Shown here piece after piece: positions 1 through 4,291 of a DNA stretch of 7,505 nt (the stretch's first letter is position 1; every line of letters starts with the position of its first letter). Under the pieces are notes generated by a model. The model was not told the origin of the DNA and searched no databases. It saw only the letters and a program-made list of their open reading frames with translations. The DNA comes from Minisyncoccota bacterium (GTDB taxonomy: Bacteria > Patescibacteriota > Minisyncoccia > Phycocordibacterales > UBA9973): positions 1 to 7,505 of the forward strand of contig JAGOOL010000029.1 of NCBI GenBank assembly GCA_017992485.1, in the 5' to 3' direction. Made by a program: the position numbers and the translations under genes.

Positions 1-180
1 CGTCGCGCCTCTCGTGCCAAAATCAAAGCCTATAGTATCGATGGCAAAGAATTTATCCTCGCCGGCAACAGCTTGCTTGCACAGATTTTTCAACACGAGA
101 TTGATCACCTCAATGGCATCCTATTTATCGATCACGCCAAAGACATTCACGATCTACCGCCGGAGACATTGGCAAAATAG
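1..180 (+). CDS. def: Peptide deformylase, C-terminal fragment (5' end outside window)
   Basis: Peptide deformylase removes the N-formyl group from new polypeptides as they leave the ribosome, using a bound Fe/Zn ion. Frame 1 is open from the first base to TAG at 178-180 and gives 59 residues. The signature HEIDHLNGILFID is present, with the HExxH metal ligands His32 and His36 and catalytic Glu33 (fragment numbering). The segment before it, with SIDGKEFIL, matches the strand that follows the EGCLS motif in the family. The window therefore starts roughly ten residues after that motif, and the third metal ligand (Cys) and the N-terminal two thirds are missing. The fragment ends about 23 residues after HEIDH, a normal length. 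fmt follows 18 bases downstream on the same strand, the classic def-fmt pairing, so the two are probably co-transcribed. Confidence 0.93.
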   Translation, partial: RRASRAKIKAYSIDGKEFILAGNSLLAQIFQHEIDHLNGILFIDHAKDIHDLPPETLAK

Positions 181-198
181 AACGGCGCAAAAAAAATT

Positions 199-1074
199 AT
201 GAAATATATTTTCTTCGGCACTCCAACAGAAGCGACGATTGTCCTCGACACACTTGCTGCGAGTGGTTTTTTACCATCACTGATCGTGACAGCACCAGAT
301 AGACCAGCTGGACGCGGTTTGAACATAGAAGAAAGTCCGGTGGCGGCCTGGGGACGAGAACATGCAATCGAAGTCTATAAACCGGAAAGTCTCAGGAACG
401 AAGAATCAGTTATGAAAATACAAAGTGTCATTTCGAACCAAGGCACTGGCGGTGATATTGAGGACGAGCCAAGTCTCGCTATTGTTTTCGCATATGGCAA
501 AATTATTCCTGAATCCATTCTTTCTCTTTTTTCGCATGGCATTCTCAATATTCACCCATCACTCTTACCGTTGCATCGCGGTCCGGCACCCGTTGAAGGC
601 GCACTTCTTGCCGGCGACACAGAAACCGGTGTTTCGATTATGCTTCTCGACAAAGAAATGGATCACGGTCCAATTCTTGCCCAAGAAAAAATTACTATTT
701 CTGAAACAGAAACAGCACCTGAACTTTTAGTGCGACTCATCAAGCTTGGTAGCGAGCGATTGACTGCAATTCTCCCCGATTATATTTCCGGAAAGAGTGG
801 AGCAACTCCCCAGGATCATGAAAAAGCAACATATACAAAAAAAATCACCAAGGCTGATGGCGAAATTAATCTTGCTGACGACCCTGTTGAAATCTACAAA
901 AAATATCGAGCATACAGCGGTTGGCCTGGCATTTATTACTTTTTGGAAAACAGAACTCGTATCGCCATTAAAAAGGCTCGTTTTGAACACGGCGCATTTG
1001 TCATTGAACGCATAGTTCCGGAAGGCAAAAAGGAAATGGATTACGTTGATTATAAAAAAAACGCTCTTGATTGA
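199..1074 (+). CDS. fmt: Methionyl-tRNA formyltransferase
   Basis: Fmt transfers a formyl group from 10-formyl-tetrahydrofolate to Met-tRNAfMet for translation initiation. The 291-residue product starts with the typical strand MKYIFFGTP. The catalytic core is visible: AYGKIIP (98-104), NIHPSLLPLHRGPAP with Asn117 and His119, then TGVSIMLLDKEMDHGPIL with Asp155. These correspond to E. coli Asn106, His108 and Asp144. The linker ATYTKKITKADGEI (210-223) leads into a short C-terminal tRNA-binding OB-like domain ending PEGKKEMDYVDY. The protein is about 24 residues shorter than E. coli Fmt (315), mainly at the C terminus. It also carries about ten extra residues around 80-90 (polar, NQGTGGDIEDE) before the catalytic core. 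No good Shine-Dalgarno is visible before ATG 199, only an A-rich stretch. It lies 18 bases after def. Confidence 0.96.
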   Translation: MKYIFFGTPTEATIVLDTLAASGFLPSLIVTAPDRPAGRGLNIEESPVAAWGREHAIEVYKPESLRNEESVMKIQSVISNQGTGGDIEDEPSLAIVFAYGKIIPESILSLFSHGILNIHPSLLPLHRGPAPVEGALLAGDTETGVSIMLLDKEMDHGPILAQEKITISETETAPELLVRLIKLGSERLTAILPDYISGKSGATPQDHEKATYTKKITKADGEINLADDPVEIYKKYRAYSGWPGIYYFLENRTRIAIKKARFEHGAFVIERIVPEGKKEMDYVDYKKNALD

Positions 1075-1083
1075 AGAGCGTTT
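1054..1083. terminator. Bidirectional intrinsic terminator between fmt and the convergent 173-aa gene
   Basis: A perfect 10-bp stem (1059-1068 aaacgctctt with 1074-1083 aagagcgttt) encloses a 5-base loop. The fmt stop TGA (1072-1074) sits in the loop and the first base of the right arm. On the minus strand the stem is followed by a run of T (eight A at 1054-1061 on the + strand), making a strong terminator for the gene ending at 1091. On the + strand only three T follow, all within the stem, so termination of fmt may be weaker. Confidence 0.85.
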
Positions 1084-1090
1084 ACTATCC

Positions 1091-1612
1091 TTAGACAGCA
1101 GATTCTACCTTTGTTACTGATGCTGGTTTAAAGAATGATTCTGGATCATTTTCCAGTTGTGTAATAATTTTTTCCATAGCATCATTTACCTCTTTGAGCG
1201 CCTGTACAATAAGGATACGCGACTCTCCAGCATCATTATGATCTTCGTTATCTGCAATAAATTTGGCAATAACGAGTTCGCTGAAAAAATATTTTTCAGG
1301 CATTTCAAAATGTGGCACATTGGTATCTATGGCATGCTTACAAGGACCTGTAAAAAATGTACCTGTTTGGGTAAATCCTAAAACAATACAATGTTCACGA
1401 CCTTGCTCTGTCTTAAACACCTTGCAGAACAAGGAGACAAAATGGCCCCTACTGTCTTTGGCGCATAGTGACATTTTTCGAAAAGATTCAGGATACTCTA
1501 TAACGAGTTTATCCTTGAGCACTCTCAGTTTTGTGTGCCCTGCAATAGTTCTTTGTAGTTCTACTGTTTCCTGCGGCGTCGGGTTGCCGTCATTTTTTTC
1601 TGTTGTTGCCAT
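1091..1612 (-). CDS. Hypothetical soluble protein, 173 aa
   Basis: I do not recognise this family. The product is 173 residues with no signal peptide and no membrane helix, so it is probably cytoplasmic. The first 15 residues are polar and look disordered. Residues about 20-120 alternate hydrophobic and polar like a beta-rich domain (LRVLKDKLVIEY, HFVSLFCKVF, HCIVLGFTQTGTFFTGP). The last 45 residues contain an amphipathic helix (SRILIVQALKEVNDAMEKIITQLE). Four Cys (50, 63, 75, 91) and several His (57, 74, 93, 101) cluster in the middle, so metal binding is possible, but no standard spacing is seen. The start at 1612 has no clear Shine-Dalgarno; a sigma70-like promoter lies 60-90 bases upstream and a strong terminator immediately follows the stop. 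It thus appears to be a single-gene unit, although read-through from hpf is possible. The gene is real by length, the flanking signals and the absence of a better frame; its function is unknown. Confidence 0.8.
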   Translation of the reverse strand: MATTEKNDGNPTPQETVELQRTIAGHTKLRVLKDKLVIEYPESFRKMSLCAKDSRGHFVSLFCKVFKTEQGREHCIVLGFTQTGTFFTGPCKHAIDTNVPHFEMPEKYFFSELVIAKFIADNEDHNDAGESRILIVQALKEVNDAMEKIITQLENDPESFFKPASVTKVESAV

Positions 1613-1644
1613 GGTGTTAACTATTAAATTGTTACTTTGAACGT

Positions 1645-1663
1645 TTTCGATACCATATCGAAA
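1645..1663. repeat. Perfect 8-3-8 inverted repeat, possible operator or 5' UTR hairpin
   Basis: TTTCGATA, CCA, TATCGAAA is a perfect inverted repeat. It lies at about +2 to +20 of the transcript predicted from the promoter at 1673-1700, and directly abuts the inverted repeat 1664-1694. This is a usual place for a repressor operator or for a transcript-leading hairpin. The sequence alone does not decide between them. Confidence 0.55.
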
Positions 1664-1694
1664 TTGGCCCTCATTATAAGATAATAAGGGCCAA
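1664..1694 (-). terminator. 14-bp inverted repeat after hpf: weak terminator and/or operator over a promoter
   Basis: Arms 1664-1677 and 1681-1694 pair over 14 positions with a 3-base loop. The one non-Watson-Crick position is a U-G wobble in minus-strand RNA but a mismatch in + strand RNA, so the hairpin is better formed in the minus transcript. It starts 21 bases after the hpf stop, where a terminator is expected, but only three T follow. It also covers the spacer and -10 box of the next gene's promoter, so it may serve as an operator instead. Confidence 0.5.
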
Positions 1695-1700
1695 AGTCAA
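1673..1700 (-). promoter_or_regulatory. Sigma70-like promoter for the 173-aa gene
   Basis: On the minus strand TTGACT (1695-1700) is followed after 16 bases by a perfect TATAAT (1673-1678), putting the start near 1666 and leaving a leader of about 54 bases before ATG 1612. It is one of the best promoter matches in the window. The spacer and -10 lie within the 14-bp inverted repeat 1664-1694. Confidence 0.65.
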
Positions 1701-1715
1701 TATATGTTTATTTAG

Positions 1716-2108
1716 CTAGCGATGTCTGCGGAGCCGGCTCGGTATCCCGGCAATACCCTTGAGAACATTTTTTACTTGGTGGGCGCCCCGTCTAAACAGG
1801 GTTCTTGATCGCTCCTTATTGGCAACAATCTCACGCTCCAGCTCGTCCTTGGCATCGTCTATTGAAGCGTACAGGTCTTCCTTGGTAGAAACCGCTCTAA
1901 AGCGTCTACCGGCATGCCTGAGCGTAATTTCAGTCCTAAAGATATTGCCGGCCTTATGGTGCTTGGTCGTCTGAGAAACCTCTACATCTACAGTCACGCT
2001 ATCACCTTCCCCACTAAAAAGCTTACCAACTGTCATAATCCGCTTCTCTGCATAGTCACGGATCGCCTCTGTCATAACTATTGAAGTCGCCTTAAAGTTG
2101 ATGTTCAT
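1716..2108 (-). CDS. hpf: Ribosome hibernation promoting factor, RaiA/YfiA family (short form)
   Basis: Members of this family bind the 30S decoding region in slow growth or stress, blocking mRNA and tRNA and protecting idle ribosomes. The 130-residue product has the family layout: strand MNINFKATSI, helix MTEAIRDYAEKRIMTVGKLF, strands VTVDVEVSQTTKHHKAGNIFRTEITLR, then helix 2 with the typical EDLYASIDDAKDELEREI (77-94). It is longer than E. coli HPF (95) or RaiA (113) but lacks the dimerising C-terminal domain of long HPF (about 185-190 residues). Instead the last 33 residues are very basic (11 Lys/Arg, ending RLRRHR) and could bind rRNA. It lies 39 bases after pyk on the same strand, with a possible own -10 at 2117-2122. 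No strong Shine-Dalgarno precedes the start. Confidence 0.93.
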   Translation of the reverse strand: MNINFKATSIVMTEAIRDYAEKRIMTVGKLFSGEGDSVTVDVEVSQTTKHHKAGNIFRTEITLRHAGRRFRAVSTKEDLYASIDDAKDELEREIVANKERSRTLFRRGAHQVKNVLKGIAGIPSRLRRHR

Positions 2109-2116
2109 ATGTCTCT

Positions 2117-2122
2117 ATTATA
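2117..2122 (-). promoter_or_regulatory. Possible -10 box just upstream of hpf
   Basis: A perfect TATAAT on the minus strand ends eight bases before the hpf ATG, which would give a leaderless or nearly leaderless mRNA. No recognisable -35 box is found 16-18 bases upstream, so this is tentative. hpf may instead be read from the pyk promoter. Confidence 0.35.
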
Positions 2123-2147
2123 CTACTGTCCAAAAAAGACGGGTAGT

Positions 2148-3560
2148 CTATATGGTTTCTACTAGCAAACAGTTCGTCGTTTTCACAATACCGAACGGCA
2201 CACTTGCCGAAATAACAATCCTGTCGCCTTTCTTGGCAAATTTATTTTCTACTAATGATTTCTTAATGAGCTTAGTAGCCTCAGAAAGATCGTTGAGTTT
2301 ATTGAGTACGATCGGCTCACAGCCAAACATCAGTGCTGTTTTTTGCGCAACAGATTTTGATGGAGTGAACACAAAGACCGGACACGATGAACGGTGGCGC
2401 GCTGTCATCTTGGCAGTAAAGCCGGACGAAGAAAGTGCTGCAATCGCAACCGCGCCAACATTGCGCGCAGTGTACACAACAGATAACGAAACTGAATCGA
2501 CAACATCACCGCGATCAGCACTAAAATGTTTTCGGAAATGTTCGTGATCAAGCTCTGTAATAGTCGCGACGTTTGCCATGATTTTTACAGCTTCAACGGG
2601 AAAAGCGCCAGATGCAGTTTCAGCTGAAAGCATGATCGCATCCGTTCCATCCAAGATTGCGTTCGCAATATCAGAAACTTCAGCGCGAGTTGGTGTCGAG
2701 CGAGAAACCATTGATTCGAGAAAGTGCGTCGCAGTAATAACCGGTTTGCCGCTTTCGTTCGCCATGCGGATCATTTGCTTCTGAATCGCCGGGACCATTT
2801 CCCTGCCGACTTCAACAGCAAGATCACCACGAGCAACCATAACCGCGTCAGACGCAGCAATAATCTCAGGAAGCGCAGCGACTGCTTCTAATGTTTCAAT
2901 CTTTGAGACGATCCATGGAATATCTTTTTTGCGATGTTTTGCGATTACTTTACGCAGATCTTCAATATCTTTTGGACTACGAACAAATGAAAGCGCAACA
3001 TAATCGATATCTTCAGACAAAATTTTTGAGAGATCAGTAGCGTCTTTGGGAGTAAGCGCTGAAACAGAAAGCTTGGCACCCGGGATGTTGACGCCGCGAC
3101 GTGAGGCAATGCGGCCGCCGGCGCGAATCCTTGTATGAACATCACTGCCGCTGATTTTGGAAACTTCGAGCTCAACTTTGCCGTCGTCGAGGAAAATCTT
3201 TTGTCCGACCTTAACTTCCTTCGGCAAGAGCGGATAGTTGATGTAGACTTTTTTTGATGTGCCTTCCATCTTTTGTGTACAGAGAATAAATTCCTGACCA
3301 TTCACGAGATCAATTTCGCCTTCGCGAAAATCACCGATGCGGATCTTTGGACCGGCGAGGTCTGCCAGGATTGCAACGTGACGATCGAGACGTTTTGAAA
3401 TCTGACGAATACGTTTGATGCGTTCAATGTGTTCATCAATCGTACCGTGACTGAGGTTCAGTCGAAAAACGTTGACGCCAATCTCAATAAGTTCTTGAAC
3501 CATTTCGGGTGTTTCGGATGCCGGACCGATTGTTGCCACGATTTTGGTCTTCTTGTTCAT
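2148..3560 (-). CDS. pyk: Pyruvate kinase (predicted K+-independent type)
   Basis: Pyruvate kinase converts phosphoenolpyruvate and ADP to pyruvate and ATP, the last step of glycolysis, in the cytoplasm. From ATG 3560 the protein has 470 residues, a normal length, starting MNKKTKIVATIGPAS. Domain A motifs are intact: FRLNLSHG with Arg33, SKIET with catalytic Lys220 and metal ligand Glu222, MVARGDL with Asp246, VITATHFLESM with Thr278, and TRAEVSDIANAILDGTDAIMLSAETA. The B domain is inserted at about 70-163, and a C-terminal domain of about 115 residues follows, without a PEP-utiliser extension. The K+ site reads DLAGPKIRI: Leu, Ala, Lys72 and Ile replace the Thr, Lys, Glu117 and Thr of K+-dependent enzymes, which predicts K+ independence. 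An in-frame ATG at 3581 would add seven residues. I prefer 3560 because AGAAAG lies five bases upstream of it, family members start there, and the promoter puts transcription at about 3581. Confidence 0.95.
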   Translation of the reverse strand: MNKKTKIVATIGPASETPEMVQELIEIGVNVFRLNLSHGTIDEHIERIKRIRQISKRLDRHVAILADLAGPKIRIGDFREGEIDLVNGQEFILCTQKMEGTSKKVYINYPLLPKEVKVGQKIFLDDGKVELEVSKISGSDVHTRIRAGGRIASRRGVNIPGAKLSVSALTPKDATDLSKILSEDIDYVALSFVRSPKDIEDLRKVIAKHRKKDIPWIVSKIETLEAVAALPEIIAASDAVMVARGDLAVEVGREMVPAIQKQMIRMANESGKPVITATHFLESMVSRSTPTRAEVSDIANAILDGTDAIMLSAETASGAFPVEAVKIMANVATITELDHEHFRKHFSADRGDVVDSVSLSVVYTARNVGAVAIAALSSSGFTAKMTARHRSSCPVFVFTPSKSVAQKTALMFGCEPIVLNKLNDLSEATKLIKKSLVENKFAKKGDRIVISASVPFGIVKTTNCLLVETI

Positions 3561-3565
3561 GTATT

Positions 3566-3571
3566 CTTTCT
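3566..3571 (-). promoter_or_regulatory. Shine-Dalgarno-like site deciding the pyk start
   Basis: AGAAAG on the minus strand, five bases before ATG 3560, is a moderate ribosome binding site. The alternative ATG at 3581 coincides with the predicted transcription start and could only be used on a leaderless mRNA. Confidence 0.45.
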
Positions 3572-3587
3572 GTTTAGACATCCATCC

Positions 3588-3615
3588 ATTATACTGACCG
3601 TTTTACTATTGTCAT
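3588..3615 (-). promoter_or_regulatory. Sigma70-like promoter for pyk
   Basis: On the minus strand ATGACA (3610-3615, 5/6 to TTGACA), a 16-base spacer and a perfect TATAAT (3588-3593) are seen. Transcription should start at about 3581, some 21 bases before the preferred pyk start. The -35 box shares one base with the divergent promoter. Confidence 0.6.
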
Positions 3616-3645
3616 TGACTCAAATCCAAAAATCTGTTTTATAAT
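3615..3645 (+). promoter_or_regulatory. Sigma70-like promoter for the Tyr-rich secreted protein
   Basis: TTGACT (3615-3620) and a perfect TATAAT (3640-3645) are separated by 19 bases, longer than the optimum of 17, so it may be weak or need an activator. The start would be about 3652, leaving a leader of about 14 bases that contains AAGGA (3653-3657), eight bases before ATG 3666. It is arranged head to head with the pyk promoter. Confidence 0.5.
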
Positions 3646-3665
3646 ACAAGAAAAGGACGGACATC

Positions 3666-3977
3666 ATGAAAAAACTAATAATAGTACTCTTACTCCTGAT
3701 TGCGAGCTACGCACAAGCTCAGTATGGGAATCACTATCGTAGACGATACCACTACAAACCTCGGTACAATTCTGGCTATACCACAGGCTTTAATTACAGC
3801 CATAACTACGGACATCGGTATGGAAATACTACCTGCAGAAACAATAGACCATTCAGAACAATACTTGTCAAAAAACGTATTTGGACCGGCCAATATGAAC
3901 AATATTATTCTGGCTATCGATGGCGAACGAGACCAATCTATACGTGGATATGGATTGAACAAGAAATAATTCGGTGA
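3666..3977 (+). CDS. Small secreted Tyr/Arg-rich basic protein, function unknown
   Basis: I do not recognise a family. The 103-residue product has a clear Sec signal peptide: MKK, a hydrophobic core LIIVLLLLIA, and an AQA site giving cleavage after residue 18. The mature 85 residues contain 14 Tyr and 16 Lys/Arg but only three Glu, so the protein is strongly cationic. Tyr residues fall in three triads with four-residue spacing (20/24/28, 30/34/38, 44/48/52), followed by an aromatic C-terminal part rich in Trp (RIWTGQYEQYY, RWRTRP, YTWIWIEQE). There is one Cys (57), so no internal disulfide. A good Shine-Dalgarno (AAGGA, eight bases before the ATG), a promoter and a terminator at 3999-4028 make it a complete single-gene unit. 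It is probably surface-associated, perhaps a cell-wall or polyanion-binding protein, which is only inference. Confidence 0.82.
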   Translation: MKKLIIVLLLLIASYAQAQYGNHYRRRYHYKPRYNSGYTTGFNYSHNYGHRYGNTTCRNNRPFRTILVKKRIWTGQYEQYYSGYRWRTRPIYTWIWIEQEIIR

Positions 3978-3998
3978 GGTTTATGTGTGGCCAAACCG

Positions 3999-4028
3999 AA
4001 AAACCAGCCCTGTAAGGCTGGCTTTTTT
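3999..4028. terminator. Bidirectional intrinsic terminator
   Basis: A 6-bp GC-rich stem (CCAGCC 4004-4009 with GGCTGG 4016-4021), loop CTGTAA, is flanked by A5 on the left and CT6 on the right. After one A-C mismatch the A and T runs extend the stem. It ends the Tyr-rich gene (stop 3977) on the + strand and, with T5 on the minus strand, the small lysine-rich gene (stop 4065). Confidence 0.88.
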
Positions 4029-4064
4029 ATTTCACTCTGATCAATGCTGTATTCAGAAAATGAA

Positions 4065-4220
4065 TTACTTCGTTTTCTTTGCAGTAGTCTTTGAACGATT
4101 CTTTGTCTTCTTTGCTGCCTTTTTCTCAAGCATTACTTTCTTTGCGGCAAGACGCTTCTTGGTCTTGTGAGGATGTGGCACCACTTTATTACTACTCATT
4201 GCTGTTTTTCTCTTTCCCAT
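4065..4220 (-). CDS. Very small lysine-rich basic protein (51 aa)
   Basis: The minus strand encodes 51 residues from ATG 4220 to TAA 4065, with 17 Lys, three Arg and one Glu. The C-terminal half is built from AAKK/AKKTK-type units (RLAAKKV, KKAAKKTKN, TTAKKTK), resembling histone H1-like tails or basic extensions of ribosomal proteins. This suggests nucleic-acid binding, but no family is recognised. An internal ATG at 4199 would give 44 residues starting MSSNKVVPHPHKTKK. Neither start has a convincing Shine-Dalgarno. Support for a real gene comes from the intergenic position, a promoter-like sequence at 4263-4291, a bidirectional terminator about 43 bases past the stop, and the strongly non-random composition. 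Part of the Lys bias could come from A-rich DNA, so confidence is moderate. Confidence 0.62.
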   Translation of the reverse strand: MGKRKTAMSSNKVVPHPHKTKKRLAAKKVMLEKKAAKKTKNRSKTTAKKTK

Positions 4221-4262
4221 ATATAGATGTTACTATTGATTTCTAAATTTATAAGATAAGCC

Positions 4263-4291
4263 AGTATAGCGTAAAAATCACTAATTAACAA
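4263..4291 (-). promoter_or_regulatory. Promoter-like sequence for the lysine-rich gene
   Basis: On the minus strand TTGTTA (4286-4291), a 17-base spacer and TATACT (4263-4268) form a reasonable sigma70 match. The -35 box lies inside the last codons of the large surface-protein gene. No terminator is seen after that gene, so read-through could also supply the transcript. Confidence 0.45.

Noticed and set aside
14..202. Plus-strand frame of 62 residues at the left edge
   Set aside because: Frame 1 encodes the deformylase HEIDH motif over the same bases, so this is a shadow.
199..1074. TGA recoded as Gly (Gracilibacteria/Absconditabacteria code)
   Set aside because: fmt and the Tyr-rich gene end naturally at TGA and no in-frame TGA is needed in any gene.
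2131..2149. Hairpin with T6 between pyk and hpf as a terminator
   Set aside because: The stem (AGAC/GTCT) has only 4 bp and overlaps the pyk stop; too weak to call.
2098..2547. Plus-strand open frame of 149 residues over pyk
   Set aside because: Antisense to conserved pyruvate kinase C-terminal sequence; no supporting signals.
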